From Steromphala cineraria (Eukaryota; Mollusca; Gastropoda; Trochida; Trochidae): DNA of 64,000 bases. Both the position numbers and the translations under genes were made by a program. The stretch lies in assembly GCA_916613615.1 (NCBI GenBank), contig OU744731.1, positions 58,844,289 through 58,908,288 of the forward strand, read 5' to 3'. Below are positions 1 to 13,960 of the stretch, piece after piece. Position 1 is the first letter of the stretch. Every line of letters starts with the position of its first letter. The notes under the pieces were generated by a model. The model did no database searches, was not told the origin of the DNA, and saw only the letters and a list, made by a program, of their open reading frames with translations.

Positions 1-1284
1 CTATAAGTTGATTTGGATATAAGCTATTGAAATATTCTATACAGAATAATTGAGGAGATGTGGACTTAATCCACAAAAAGCAGGCTTCAATGGTGCTTAA
101 ATAATATTTCATAAATCAATCATTCACAAGAGAAAGTGGTTTAATTCTACATCGACATAAATCCAATGCAAAGGGATGTCCAATCTTATGACAAAAGATC
201 AATTTGTGCATGCTCTCAAAACGAAGTTCAAAAGTGATTGAATTTGCACAGCAAAATAGAATGATTTAATCACGGCATTGCATGATATTACATTGAATAA
301 GTATTTGATATCTCTGAATGTCTAAATTGGGACTGAATTTGAAAAGAAAAGAACAGTCTGGTAAACAACACTCTTCCTATAATACAAATCGGTTAATGAA
401 GCAAGTGAAGCTGACGAGTCTGTAGATAGAAAGTGCTTATTTGTTTCTTCCTTAGAACACACGCAGCATTGAACTAATTTGTTGGAAGACCAAGTCAAGC
501 GAATATCATTCTAAATTGAATTGGAAGTCAAATAAACACTTTTGTATCAGAATGCTCCCTTTATAAGCTGACAAATTTATTTCTAAAGAATTCAAATATA
601 ATGCACATGACATGGTTGATAAAGGTTGTGATTAACTCCCATCTAGTGAGTAGGATAGTAGAAATGGTTTATGTATTTCAGAAAAATAATACACTGTCGT
701 TAAAAAAAGTGCTGTCCCTCTTATTTGTCTATTTAATGTCTATTCCCTCATTCTTTTCATCATTTAAATTTCATCATTTTCTCCCTTATCGTTCCACATT
801 TTGATAGCAATTCCCAACCAAATGCTCACGATGTAGAAAATGCAAAACTACTTGACCATTGTACTGTCGTTTATCAATACTATCGTCTTGAGTCATCCTG
901 TATTAATTCCTAATCTGATTATCTTGTATTTGCAACTATAAACAGCCCTGGGGTGTGAGCCATTGTTATAACCTCTTCAATGTTGGTATATGCGTCAAAT
1001 GCCAAACGGCAAATCCCTAAATGTTTGAATAAACTTTAATATGGCATATATTGCTTACAGTGGTAGTTTACCTGACTAAATGCTTTGTATAAATTCCATT
1101 TATATCAAATCAGGTCGTGCTGCACAATGTGCAAAAGGGACCACAATAGTTGATACTTTGTAATGAGATTGTATTTGCATTTTTAAGCTTGTTGTTACGG
1201 AGGTTACAAGACTGAGACTACAAGAAATTAGATCTGACTGTTGCAAAATTCCGCAGCTAAGAACGATATAAAAGACTCTCATTG

Positions 1285-1420
1285 CAAGACAGGTACCGAT
1301 TACTATCACACTGTTCTCCTTTCTTGTCTGAATCAATGGACAATGATTACTAATTGTTCAATGAAGCCTGTAGTTTTGCTTGAATCAGGCTCATTGGACT
1401 GCAAAAGATTAAGATCAAGT
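1285..1420 (+). repeat. Old relic of the tandemly duplicated unit
   Basis: This stretch aligns by eye to 8090-8215, 40725-40850 and 58550-58590 plus 59558-59600. It shares the ATTACTATCACACTGTTCTC block and the following TGTCTGAATCAATG block. A shorter similarity (AAAACTACTTG...CATTGTACTG) around 845-870 corresponds to 40306-40330. It suggests a fourth, much older or heavily deleted copy upstream of copy A. Confidence 0.5.
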
Positions 1421-3373
1421 TAATGTTGGCAAAAATACACAGAACAATACATTGTCAACTCCATGCACTGGGTTGTGCTAGAATTGTATTCCTCTCGAAA
1501 ATTGTGCTTAGCTTGTTAATTAATAGCTTTGAAGAATGTCTGAAGATATTCAATGATCATAAGTGATTGAAATAATTATTTTTCTGACATATTATCACAA
1601 AACATAAGGACAAGTTTTATTAAATTATGTTTTAAATAGTTATTGTACAGCTTTCTAAAATGTCTTATGTAAATAAGAGACCACCTGTAGTTAAAACCTT
1701 TCTCTTTGATACCCAATAAAAATGTATTATCTGATCTTTGATTTGTTGGTATTATCTTGTGTTTTTAGTCTTTAGTGTTACTTGCACTAATGATAACACA
1801 TCTTACCTTATAAAACCAGGGGATATAAACATGATTTAATGAAGGGTTTGAATCAGACACATCAGTGTCAACATCATCGTCCACATCTATGACGTTCAGC
1901 TGTCTATTGATGAATCTTATTGGATCTAACAGACGTTTTTAAAATATGTTTTAACAAATGAAATTAAAAAGACATTTCTAATAGACATAACTAAACGCAT
2001 AGATGATAAAAAATCCTAACAGGACAAAGATTTTAATTTATATGTGAGGTTTTTGTATTCTCTTAACACGCACACAGAACATGAGCTGGACAGCAAGAAT
2101 AACCTTTCAATTTTAACCTTTGTTTGGAAATGACGAGTCATTTAAATGAAGAAAGTCAATGTCCATGCTAGTCAGTGCCTGATCATTGTAGCAAAATCCT
2201 TTAATTGTTCACGACAAACTACTGTGAATCTAAGAATGAGAGTGCATCAAACTGACCTATGTCCAACCGCCTGCGGCCCAGGAGCGTCATGTGTGACGTC
2301 ACTACGGGAACAACCAACACAAAACTACGTAATCTTAGGAACAGATACAAAGGGTGAGGTCATTCAACGTGTTGGAAGTTAAAAATAAAGATAAAATATA
2401 CGTAGGTTGGCAGAAACAATTAGCTAAATGAAAGATCATGAATTCTAACATGAAACGAAAACTAGTTTGAAAATACTGCGTTCTGATTGGTTACTCATAA
2501 ACATTTTGGAGTAATTATTTCGCCGATAATCACCTCTAAATATTTACGACCGCTTCACATTCCTCCGCTCAAGCGTATACAATCTGCACTCAGCGACTTT
2601 CTGTTGACAATATACATGTTGGCGACGACAGTTTAAATTTCAACATCAGAAACTTGTCGACATTTTGGAAAACCTACAAATTTTAATAGAATAACCAGGT
2701 TTTTTGTTCCTGTTTTAAGTGTTTCTTACTGCTCCGCATGTAAATCAATCAATCAGTCCACAGATTTAAAAACAAAATCAACGATCGCAAATCAAACAGC
2801 GATTTGACAAATGAACGGAAGCGACTATATTCTTTAATTTCACTGAATGCTGTCACTGCCCCTACCTCTAATTTGCAAGTGACCACTTTTCCTGTCACAG
2901 TTTCCCCAACCATGACACAAAATATAAAACTTTCTTGACAGCTTCCACTAAGTTTGAAACAGTTCACCAACACGTAGTGAACAACTATTTTCAGAGTAAC
3001 GTCCCTTGATTTGGTCAGTCCTTGTCGCTCTTGTAGGGGTGATGGGTCGACCCATGTAATGTATTTAGGTAAAAATTCGTAACTTTGACGACATTGAAAT
3101 CTGTTTTCTATTGATAATATGCTCAATAGATTACAGATGAGTCTATTTTAAAACGTGTTCTTTGTATGTAATGACATTTTAATTGTTATGTGTTCTTTAT
3201 GAAAGTGGACTGTACCGTTGTTTTCAAGTGAGTGGAACCGGTCTGCACCGGTTTGACCTAATCACATTGCTTTTGCGCAAGTCAAAATAGTTCCACCTTT
3301 TTTTACTTATTAGTCATGTTAGAATGGTGATAAATCCATTCTGTTTTTTTATTTTTGGGTTGTATGTCGTGCA

Positions 3374-3430
3374 TTCTTTACCCCTAAATATAATTTCAAA
3401 CCTTCTTTACCCCTAAATAAACATTTCACA
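3374..3430 (+). repeat. Two-copy ~30-bp direct repeat
   Basis: TTCTTTACCCCTAAATA occurs twice, at about 3374 and 3403, followed by similar AT-rich tails. It is a simple local duplication with no known role. Confidence 0.6.
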
Positions 3431-4603
3431 CCTCGCAAGCTCTTATCTTTATTTTCAGTTCATTAACGCATGAATTATCTTTAAGTTGTAATCGAAAAGC
3501 AAGCTCCTTTTCTGTTATCAGAAGAAGGTGTTTTGTCTGTTGGGGCTCACACCATGCTTTTGCTTGGAATTTTAATGATACGAGGAGTCAATAAAGAAAT
3601 GATTAAGAGGACAATTAAGAATATTGAAAGCATGTAAGGCGTATAGAGTCTCTAGTTTTATCTCATTAGTGACTTCATTTATATTTCTTCTAATTTGATC
3701 GATTCAAAAAAGGCTGTTGATTTAACAATGATCTGAACTAGAAATAATATGAATGTTTCACACTCGGATGAAACTTCAACTAAGAAAAGTCAAACAAAAC
3801 AAGCACAAAAGTACACCACAAGTTTAAACTAAATTTAAACGTAAACATACTTTTTAGCCTGGTATCAAATTATACATTCGACAGTAAACTATGTTGGATT
3901 CCTGTGCATTCCTACCAACAGATCTACTTTAATGTTGTCAAGAAATAACGGGAATCAATAATCGTGATACTAGATCTAATTTGACAAATCTTCATACTAC
4001 AATACTTACACGAAATACCTCTAAGTATGTAGCGAGGAAAGTAAGAGCACTGCCATTGTAGGAAATGGTCTCAATTGAAATACATTGTTCCGGTCTTTAC
4101 TATGAAGACTTCATTAGTTGTGACCCTGATGCTCTTAGTAGACACATTTGTGGCTTCAAAACAACTGACCTGAAATGAAAACTGCGAGACTAATGCTGCA
4201 AACCATTCTACCCGAAAAAGTAATTTCTTTGAAAGTAATTTCTCTCAAATTGTGAAATGGCGTAAAGTGATTCTTTCTTTGAAAGGGATTTTCTCAATTA
4301 GTGAACTGGCTTAAATTATGAATTAAAATTAAAATCATGTTAAGAAGAGAAATAGAATTTTAATATAACTTTGAAAATTGAAAGTTCATTTATTTATGAC
4401 ACTTTTACCCAATTTATTTAACATGTCTTTCAGTTATTTGAAACCCTAATCAAATCAACTCTTTTATGTAATAACATCTCGTTTTGAAAGGATGTAAATG
4501 TCAATCAGCTGTCGAAATTTGTAATTATCCTCATACAAATCTCCAAATTGAGGAAATAAAGATGATGATGATGATGAAATGTGACATGTCTGTTTTGCAA
4601 ATG

Positions 4604-5800
4604 AAAACATATAGGAAAGATTATACTGACGATAAAAGCATATTATGTTTACATATCTGTCGTTGTCATTTACTGATTTTCTAATGTTAATGCTTTATAT
4701 ATTTTACTTTGTAGGTTGCAATATTTCTTATACTGCAGAATGATATATGATAACATAACTAAGAAAATTATAGTTTTTGTAAAGAAATGATGAGTATTTG
4801 AATGGAAATTGTATAACCTACATACAGTATATTAGAAATATGTTTCATAAAGTAAACCCAATAACATGACTCCGTCCGTGAATACATGGTATAATGATGC
4901 GAAATAATTCACATTATTTAAAAACTTCTTTCTTTTTTTAGGCTGTTGGAAATTGATTCAATTATATAAAATAACATACAAATATATTTCTGAAACGTCG
5001 AATTCTTTTATGAACGAACTTCAATAAAAATTAATAAGACTGGATCATTTTTCTAATGTGAATACATGAATTTCTTAATCATGTGAGACATGTTCACGTT
5101 CAGAAATCACTCCTATATTTACATCACAGAATTTAAACTTGGTATTTTCCAAATCATTGTTTATACCCTGTTAACAGTGAATGACGTTCAACAATAAATT
5201 GAGTTTTCTTAATCAAATGAAACCAAGATAGTGCTCTAGCACAAACATTAACGGAGAGTCTGTGTATCAGTCTACTGTCTTCGAACTTCTCTATTTAAAC
5301 CAAACCTATATTATAATGTTATTACATGATAACTTACAGGGTGTGAGTGCATGGTGTGAGTGCATGATATCATCATTATCAGGTCCTCTGTTACATATCA
5401 AGTTCCTGTAGTATGAACACATAGCATTATGAAACGTAGCATTATTAAAGCTAACCACAATTATTCATTTGATAGCCATTGTCAACATATAGAAAAACAA
5501 TTGTACTGACGAAAAAAGCATATAATGTTTACATATCTGTCGTTTTCATTTACTGAATTTTAAATCTATTGCTTTATATTTTTTACATCAAGGAAAACAG
5601 AATTTAAACCTTGTAGTATCCCAATCATTTCTTATATCCTGAAAACCCTTATACCCTGAATGATGCTCAGCAACAAATCAAGTCAAATGTGACCAAAATA
5701 GTACTCTAGCACCAACATTAACAAAGATTCTGTGTATCCGAATTTTGGTCTTCTGTCTTTGAACTTCAAGTTGTTTTCAAACCTCAGGTACGATTTTAAT
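4604..5800 (+). repeat. Locally re-duplicated part of copy A
   Basis: Two internal direct repeats are visible. 4615-4690 matches 5497-5580 (both with TACTGACGA...AAAGCATAT then TGTTTACATATCTGTCG), and 5116-5300 matches 5583-5790 (CAGAATTTAAAC, then TAGCAC...AACATTAAC). 4604-5050 also matches 54595-55050 in copy C. Copy A therefore underwent an extra small tandem duplication compared with copies B and C. Confidence 0.6.
5340..5432 (+). pseudogene. Exon-like fragment, copy A (broken)
   Basis: This is the equivalent of the exon-like frames at 33875-33967 and 36761-36853. It also follows an ACTTACAG acceptor-like sequence. Codon 24 is TAG here (CTG TAG where the sister copies have CTG AAG), so the frame is shorter. 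It is either a decayed exon or a chance frame in duplicated DNA. Confidence 0.25.
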
Positions 5801-7959
5801 ATTCAAAAACTAAATTTGGAAAGAACTTATTAATAAAATATCAATAGATTTAAAAATAAGTTCAACTGCTAACTTGTAATGTTTACTAGCGAAAAACATT
5901 AATATTATTGTGTCTAAATGTTACTGTGACAATAAGTAATTTAATGTCACACATATATTCTAGTATGTTGAATATATTTTAACATGCGTATATTGCAGGC
6001 TTATAATAGATGACAAAAATAAGAACAAATAATTAAAAACACACCATGCAGTAATTATTGTAATTGAATAATGGATTAAATAATAAAAAACATAATACAA
6101 ATTACCTTGTAACAACTATATATCAATAATTAATAATATTACAGCAAAGCTATCTTAAGAATTGATACTGATTTTCAATCGTTAACATTATCTGAATTGT
6201 GAAATTGTTACAAAATCCCAAACAAAGAATACAAATCCAGAAAATAAGTTTGTTCTATTTTTACACTTATTTAAACTCAAACTAACCTACTTTTTGCTTG
6301 TTGGTTTATGAAAAATAGCCTAGTCTCAATACATTATCAATACGTTTTTGCTATATGGTTTGCAGCACTATTTAAATTAAGAAAATTATCTTATCAAAGA
6401 GGGAACACTAACGCTGAAGGAAAGATTTGGTTCGATGATATTTATTCATTTGTTTTAAATTAGCGTAACTATATTTGGCATCTTGTTGTCCTACTTTATC
6501 CATTAAGGAAAAGAAGGATTAGGAGAGTAAATAAAGAGGAATATAGAAGAAGAAATAGATGAATACAGAGGAAATAATATGACTTGATGACACAATTCAT
6601 ATACATTCTCTTTTAGTATTTCTGGATTCTTTATAATTATTACATTAAAAACAAACAAAAACATGTACTGAATCATTTTGATTGATATGTATATGAACAG
6701 TTTGGGAATTAAATTTTCAGTATAATAAAACAACTAACTATTTGCAGACTACTACAATTTAGGCAAGTCTCAGGAAATTATTAATGCTTTCCAAGATGGA
6801 CAATTTCTTCTATATGGCTTGTGGCACTTTTGAGTTGAGTCAAATGATCATATAGAAGGAGAGCCCTGAAGCTGTAGTAATTATTCTAGGTCAGCGATGT
6901 CAAGTAAATCTAGTTAATTCGGTCAGTTATGTTTAAGCAAGAGTATTTTGAAGGTCATTAAATTCATCGATTTAGAAACAAATATAGCACAACTGATTAA
7001 GAATAGATTAATTCAGATAGTTGATATTTTGATTACAAGGAAATATTGGAATTGCAGTTCATTTTGAAAATGTTATAATCTTAAACGTGATGATGTGTTT
7101 TAAGAAATGTAATATACCGGAGAAAAATATAGGTTGATTACATTTTTAAAAATAAGATATTGAAACAAAAATACAATTTTAATTACGAATAGCTCTACAT
7201 AGTCTTATATCTAAACTGTTATTCATATATGATTGTGTTTCAAAAGATTTCACAGGTTAATATCTAAATATAGGATAATTCCTACCTTACGAAAACAAAA
7301 TGTTCCATCTGATCAGAAGATATGATAAGAATAACGTAAAGTTATATGTAGTATAACATTGGATAATGCAGCTTGCTTAGAATTTGGTTCCACACATAAA
7401 AGTGGAATATATGAAATCAATGTACCTAGGAGTAGTGTATGCTATACATACAATTGATTTACAGCTTTAATGAGATGCACCTTATAAATAACTTTTTTAT
7501 ACAAACTGTTTGCGAATATGAATGGCATCGACGTTTCTCTGTGATCTTCCAAATATGTACACGTGTAATGATCAGATGATGATTGAATTCCAAATAGAAT
7601 TTGAATACCAACTTGAATTGAAATATTGTTGATAAATGATAAACAAAAATATGGTCCTAAGAATGGTCATCAAAGTTAGATCCTAAAATATAAAGAAAGT
7701 CCCAAATATGATATACGAGATGAACTGGACGGGCTCCACTGAAATCAGGGCAACATTCAAAAACAAAAGGGAACAACATGAAAGAGTGACCTTACAAAAA
7801 TGCAAACCAACTCTTATATCTACTACATGTGATCCTTGTTAATATAAGCCAAAAATCCAAAACAATGAATATGTCTATGTATTCACTTTTCTTACTTATT
7901 GCTCGATATACAATGCATTTATATCAAGATCAATCGTCCTTTACAATTTCCAAAAGGGG

Positions 7960-8140
7960 ACCATGATAGAAGGGTCTGATGAACATAATACCAATTACAA
8001 CAATAGGCCTGATGGTTCTGAATGTCAGAGACTAAAAGCAATTAGACCAGACAATGATAAGATTTTGGTAACAAAGAAACCGTATCAAGAGCTCCCATAC
8101 CAATTACTATCACACTGTTCTCCTTCTTGTCTGAATCAAT
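7960..8140 (+). pseudogene. Copy A version of a 64-codon open frame
   Basis: It is homologous to the frames at 40592-40786 and 58418-58606. Relative to copy B it carries five or more visible amino-acid changes and no obvious silent changes. A one-base loss near 8132 shifts the C-terminal codons. Only changed-residue differences and a frameshift argue against purifying selection, so this is either a dead exon or never was one. No family recognised. Confidence 0.3.
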
Positions 8141-9709
8141 GAACAATGATTACTAATTCTTCAATGAACCCTTTTGATTTGCTCCTAGTCTGGCCATTGG
8201 ACGGTTAAATGAGTCAAGAAGATGGTATTGATGTAGGTCAAGGTACACTAAAAGATGTTACCATTTGCATGAAGAAAGTGTTTGCATCAGTCTCATAAAT
8301 AGAAAAAAGAATGTCGGCGAATATTTCTTAGTATGATGCAGAATAAGAATTTGAATGATAAATATTCAAATATGTAAATCATTTTCCCAACTTTTGTTTT
8401 AGACATCTTTTGTAAAATACCTAAAATATGGGTTGACAGGAGGGAAAATCATCTTATTTTAACAGCCTGAAATATATTCTAAGGCGAAATGTGTGTTTCT
8501 GTTGCAAGCTATAGTATGTAAATGAGAAAGCTATGCCTTAACAACGATGCTTTCAAAATCAAAGGTGTTTGTGACATTCAAGATATCAAAAAAACTTATC
8601 AATATCAAAATATTGAGTTGAGTTGGTTTTAGGTGTTGGCACTATAAAGTTAAAAGAGTAAGTTAAAACGAGGGCATAAATTAGTATTAAATGTAGTTAA
8701 ATATAGGGTATGTTGATTTCAATTTGATAGTAATGGAACTATTAACTCATTACTACACTGATGATTCACACGCTCAAATGACATTTGATAAACATTAAGA
8801 TTATTTGAGAGTGTTTCATAGGTTCCTTGACTTATATTTTAAGCTCTTCAGGAGAATGGTGCAAAAGCAGACATATGGCTTTATGTTTTAAATTGTCATT
8901 ATCAGATTATAAAAAAAAATATCAAAAACATTCTAAGAAAAATTGACTTTTTTTTTCAAAACCTGCAGCATTCACTTTAAGCTATCCTTATCATAAAACC
9001 TAAATTCTAGCGTGCCCTTACAACATTACTGCCTGCTTTAATATGACAATAATTTTGTTTTATCTAAGTTTAACTTAAAATCATTTTATATATTCTTAAA
9101 AGGACAAATATGTTCTTGTTCCATTTTACGCATTCCAGCCAACCAGTTCAAGGCAAAGACAGATAAATCATAGGATTCCATTTGGAACAATTTAGTTTTT
9201 TCTCTTCTCGTATTGATAAATACTCATGTCATAAAGTGACGTCAAAACAGATACCGATAAAGATGATAACTGTAAGTTTCATCAATCATGGTATTAAGAT
9301 TTCCGCTTGCAAATGAGTTGAATTCTTCAAATAAACTGCAAGCTGAGACATTGTTCCATTCTCCGTTAAATTTAGGTATCCAATTGAATATATCGATATA
9401 TTCATGTATTGATGTTTCGATGTTGAATATTTATCAAAGCTGGTAGAAATTCATTGATATATTTATATCTTGTCCATAAATTTGTCTCTGTTTAGTATAA
9501 CAATTGAGTCAGAGTTAAACGTTATTGTTATCGGCCTCAAGTCTATTATATGTAGACGGACATCTGGCACAGTAGAGCTATTAATTCTTAATGGAACATT
9601 ATTTAAATTCTTTTACAAACTATGGGTACTGAATATTAATTTTGTTGATGTTTGTTATGTCTAACAAATCGATTAACATATCTGTCATATCCCTCCATAT
9701 AATAATCTC

Positions 9710-10014
9710 TTAAAGGGGCAGTGTCACATTTTTAGATAACGACAAAAGGCATATGTTTCCGATTGCAAGGCAATGTTATAAGTACCAAAATCATTTCCTT
9801 TGTCCAGATAAGCAATGCGAGTAAATTGGCATGGTCATATGAATGAAGAGTGTTCACAGTGGTTTGTGCTTCTCTATTTGTTCTACAACTTCTACTACTA
9901 CTACTACTACTACTACTAAGGATTATTGGTTTGTGTAAAAAGATGTTTGGCGTTTTTAAGTTTACAAATTTGGCATGAGCTCATGTTGATAAGGAACACT
10001 CAAAAACGTGCTTC
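9710..10014 (+). mobile_element. MITE-like segment with TTAAAGGGGCA end and TAC microsatellite
   Basis: It starts TTAAAGGGGCAGTGTCACAT, matching the left end of the TTAA-flanked MITE at 18614-18945. It finishes near AAAAACGTGCT, the reverse complement of the AGCACGTTTTT that follows that terminal motif. A (TAC)n run lies at 9892-9918. The same segment is present in copy B (about 41808) and copy C (about 61453), so it predates the segmental duplication. No clear right-hand TTAA is seen. Confidence 0.4.
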
Positions 10015-13000
10015 TCAAGAAATGTTGAGTAAGGTTACTCACTTTTAACCCTTCATTGTTTCAGATCTGATACAAGAACATTGTCCAAATTTCAATTGCC
10101 AAATAAATCCTACTTTAAAGTTTATGGAAGCATACAGTAATTGTAGGCATACATCGGATGATATCTAAGTCTTTGGAAAACATATATACACATGAAAAAT
10201 GACATTATGTGAAATATATATACGAAACAATAACAAAAAGATTACAGTCAGATATTCTTAACAATAAAAACAATACCAGACAAAACGAACAATATAATGA
10301 AATGATGTATGAAAGAGTTTTCAAACATTGGAGATTTTGATTTTGATTTCATTTAACCAGATGAAGTTCAACGATCTATTGCAAAGATTTTTTAATGTAT
10401 TTGCACGTTTTATGAAACGTGAGGTTCTTATTCACACGAAGATGAGAAGACATTAATCCTCGAAATCGGTAACTAATTACCTCTATGCACTAATCTACTT
10501 GATCACCGCGGTTTAAGCGGATTCAAGACATCTTTCATCAGGTGTTAAAACCCGTGCTTTTGACAGAGGTATTTCACCAATTTATATTCCATTTACACCA
10601 AACATGAATTAACTTTGATTAAAAAAAAGAAGATTTTTCCTGAGGATTTTGCAAAATGTCAATAAACAAAGAAGCTCTTATTCAAATTATTCGAACATAG
10701 AAGTAATCTTTTTCAGTGACACAAATAAATAAGAGATGGTTGTTATATCAAAGAAATTTGAGGTGTTCTTTCTGTGTGATATAATACAATGCGTGAAGAC
10801 TTCATTGAAATTATTTTATGTTCCTTTTAGATTTTTCTGATTTGTTCCCCTAATATTTATCGATCACTGTGGTAAAAGAAAATATATGACACTTATTACA
10901 AAACGTTATATTAACATTATGATCATATCATTAACCCTTCCAGAAACTTAGTTATCCGTTTAAAAATGATTAGTTAGGATATGTTTTTGCATACAGCTTG
11001 AAGGTTAAAAGAGAGTGTGTTGGTGGATATGTTTTCCGAGCATGACTACGTTTTTCTAATAGCTTCCCACGCTTTTACAAACGAATCAAATGATCAATTC
11101 TTCTCAGGAAGTATCCTGATGGTGATTAAGTCAGCCGGAGGTAAGTTTAGAGGGTAAGTTCGTTGTCTGAAAGAAGACGAAAACAAGTGTTCTGACCTAT
11201 AACTTTGATATTTTCTTTTTTTATATCATTAGAATACGAAAGCCTCAAATGTTTTATTCCTGTCAGAGAGAGTATTCAAATATGTGATGTGTGGTGTTTC
11301 TTATTACCATAGAGTTCGTACTTTAACTCTTCAAAAAATATTCAGAACCATTATAATTATAGTCTAAGACATCTGAAAAAGCACGCACAATCCACTTTGT
11401 GTTTGTTACATCAGAAAACAACTCATAATGAAAGAAACTTGGAAGAATTTCGGCGTTTTTCTGTTTATTTGAATAAAATATTTCATCAAACTTGCATAAT
11501 CCATGATAAGATTTGTATCCTATCGTCATTACAGATGGTGACATACTTTTCATATTTGTACATTATTATTGCTAAGTTACCATTGTTGCAAGTTCAAGCA
11601 TCAATCATTTCACTCAAAGATGGTTCACAGAATTTTTCAATAAGAAGTAATTTTGTGTAATAACTTTACTTTCACTTCGGTGATAAACATTTACATTTAT
11701 GAACATTAACAGGTCATCTTATGCTTTTACTTTTGAGACTATTTGGTTAACTCTTTTGACCGTTATGTTGCTGAAAATAAATTTTAATTGAAACACATTG
11801 CAGGATGAAGAAATAAAAAAATTCTAATTCTGACCCGCAGAGGTTTGAATCACTGATTTTACCTTTTACAAAATTCAAAACATTGTCAACCAACATTGCA
11901 TTGAACGCTGATACGTACGTTACCAACATCGAAATATAGCGATAGGAAAGACTGCTTTGATTATTCAACAGGAATAAGTAGGTGTCTAAGTGTTGTGATC
12001 ATTTCCTTTTGATGCACTTAATTTGCATTAAAAAATTCACGTCTCGACGACTTACAAGTTTAAAAATCTGTATCCTGTTTCAGTCATTGGTACAGCATCC
12101 AGTCGGCCTTTTGTTGATTGAAGAATCGACTAGGTTGCTGAATTTTGATTAAGAAGATCAACGTAAATGCATAGAGAGGTAAGCTTTCAACGAAGCTTTG
12201 TGACCTTAAAGGTTTCTCAATCATAATTGTTTTAAAAAAAAAGGTATATTTGAATTATAATGTTATATAAATAGAAAATATCTGCTAACAAGAAAGGCTT
12301 CCTCATATAAAGTAGATATGTACGTAGTTTACTAAAACACAAGAGCCAAGATCTATTGTTCTTAAATGTATCACTCATTCACAAAAAATGGCAAACGGAT
12401 TTTGATACACTGTGATATATAGGATCGGGATATCAATTAAATTGTTATTACATTAACTTTTTTACTCAACAGAAATAAAGTAATAAAAAATGTCAAGTCA
12501 TGCTACAGATACTGACATATTATTATCATGTCCATATTACACATCGAAACACCTTAATCAAATTCAAATGTCAACTTCCAAGAAAACGCCAATAACTATT
12601 CCCTTGATCACTGGGAAACCTTAACAGGCAATTTTGCTACCAGTTTGTAGGTTAATTGAGTTTGTGTAGATGTAAAGGCTCTCTTAGTTTGAACACTTTC
12701 CTTTCATGCTTTCCAACACCTTACAACTAAATCAAATGATCAACACTAATCAGGAAATGCCCTCAGATTGGCGAGGTCAGGTGGAAGTAAGTCAAGAGAG
12801 ACGTACGTGTATGTCAACCTTTAACAGAGGGCAGATATATAAAATATTTCCGATAGAAGTTGTTTTGTTAAAAAAGTTTTAACAACTGACACACATGGTA
12901 AATGCTCTATTATAATAGATAATAATAAACCGAAGTACAAAACGAGGTACACACCTCAGTTTGTTTTATCATATACATGATATTCAATTACAAATATTTT

Positions 13001-13319
13001 TTTTGACTTCGTTAGCAAAACCTGACAGTTACAGGAGATTGCTCAATTGCAAATGTGTTTTCTTACATTTTTTTTCTATTGACAATTTGTTCATAATTAA
13101 TTTGAAAAAAACCAAAAATGTTGATAAGTTTGTGAAATTTCTCTTATATAGAATCAATAAATGAGCCTCATTCTTCACAAATATACAACATTTTAATATG
13201 TTTTGGATCATGTGGATATAAATTTTGAGTTTCACCCCTGACTACATCAAACAAAGATATTTTGATAAACCATCAACCAGAAAGCACTAAATTCGTTTAA
13301 ATGCTTCAAATATGGCTGT

Positions 13320-13391
13320 TATTTAAGCCCTGTTTCCAGATTGCATAAATGGCAAACAGTATTGTGCAATAGTGGTAATTAATAAACTGTT
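13320..13391 (+). repeat. ~70-bp direct repeat flanking the PLE/MITE cluster
   Basis: The left flank (GCCCTGTTTCC, ATTGCATAAATGGCA, GTGGTAAT...) is a diverged copy of 16229-16305 on the right. The single version in copy B is 47333-47412. Copy A therefore lost about 490 bases present in B at 46835-47325 and carries this stretch twice around the insertion. It may be an old duplication used as a deletion or insertion breakpoint. Confidence 0.6.
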
Positions 13392-13392
13392 A

Positions 13393-13945
13393 TATCAAAA
13401 AGGAAGGCACAAAACTCTTTACTGACATTTATCATAAACCTACAGACACAAAACTTTATCTTCATTTCAAGAGTGCTCATGAAAAACATGTAAAAACAAA
13501 TCTCCCCTATTGCCTAGCACGGCGCATATGTACCATAATAAAGGATGGTGAGTTACGACAAAAAAGGTTGGAAGAACTTAAAGACTCCCTGTTAAAACGG
13601 GCTTTCCCTTCAAATATGATAGACAAGGGTATTGAAAAAGCAACCAACCACACCATTATAGAATTGAGAAAATCAAAAGAAAAGGTGGTACCAAAACGTG
13701 CAATAACATTTGTCAGTACCCATAATCCAAATAACCCCAATATGTTCCCTCTAATTAAGGATAACTTAAACCTTCTAAACCAAGATAAAAAGCTGAAAGC
13801 AATGCTTGAAAAAACCCTTATCATAAAAAGCAAACGGCAGCCAAATAACCTTAAAAAGGTTTTAACTAGAGCAAAATTCAGCACTAACAACACTGAGTAT
13901 TAAAGAAGATTGATCCAGTCCGAACAATCTGATGTTTACTCTTTC
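13393..13945 (+). repeat. Pseudo-LTR of a Penelope-like element (upstream copy of its 3' end)
   Basis: This is a direct repeat of 15005-15557 at a constant offset of 1,612 bp. I saw only two substitutions: A/G at 13869 versus 15481, giving Arg/Gly, and A/C in the tail after the stop codon. It encodes the C-terminal part of the reverse transcriptase ORF up to the same stop codon. Partial tandem copies forming 'pseudo-LTRs' are a known habit of Penelope-like elements. The near identity implies a recent insertion. Confidence 0.85.
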
Positions 13946-13960
13946 TTATATATATATATA

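Larger units (their letters stand above)
1..4603. other. AT-rich non-coding stretch
   Basis: I see no recognisable gene here. All reading frames are short and unlike known proteins. Visible details are a full CRE-type palindrome TGACGTCA at 2294-2301, a small palindrome around 3237-3254 (AACCGG/CCGGTT), a two-copy direct repeat near 3374-3430, and a GAT trinucleotide run at 4561-4576. A weak relic of the window-wide duplication lies at 1285-1420 and is listed separately. Confidence 0.5.
5281..13392 (+). repeat. Segmental duplication copy A, first part
   Basis: This block is repeated twice more in the window. 6380-7450 corresponds to 38395-39475 and in part to 55260-55875. 7700-8815 corresponds to 39670-41460 and to pieces of 56975-61110. 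9411-13330 corresponds to 41505-46835 (interrupted) and to 61150-63608. Alignment is collinear with single-base changes and small indels. Copy A differs by roughly 560 extra bases at about 8855-9410 and by lacking a stretch equivalent to 39885-40500. No recognisable gene is present; the block reads as non-coding DNA with a few exon-like fragments. Confidence 0.85.

Noticed and set aside
2146..2382. 78-codon frame with Cys-rich middle near a CRE site
   Set aside because: No known motif, no second copy and no splice evidence; length is within chance for this window.
13507..13893. Minus-strand frame opposite the PLE (also 15119-15505)
   Set aside because: It is the antisense shadow of the reverse transcriptase C-terminus.
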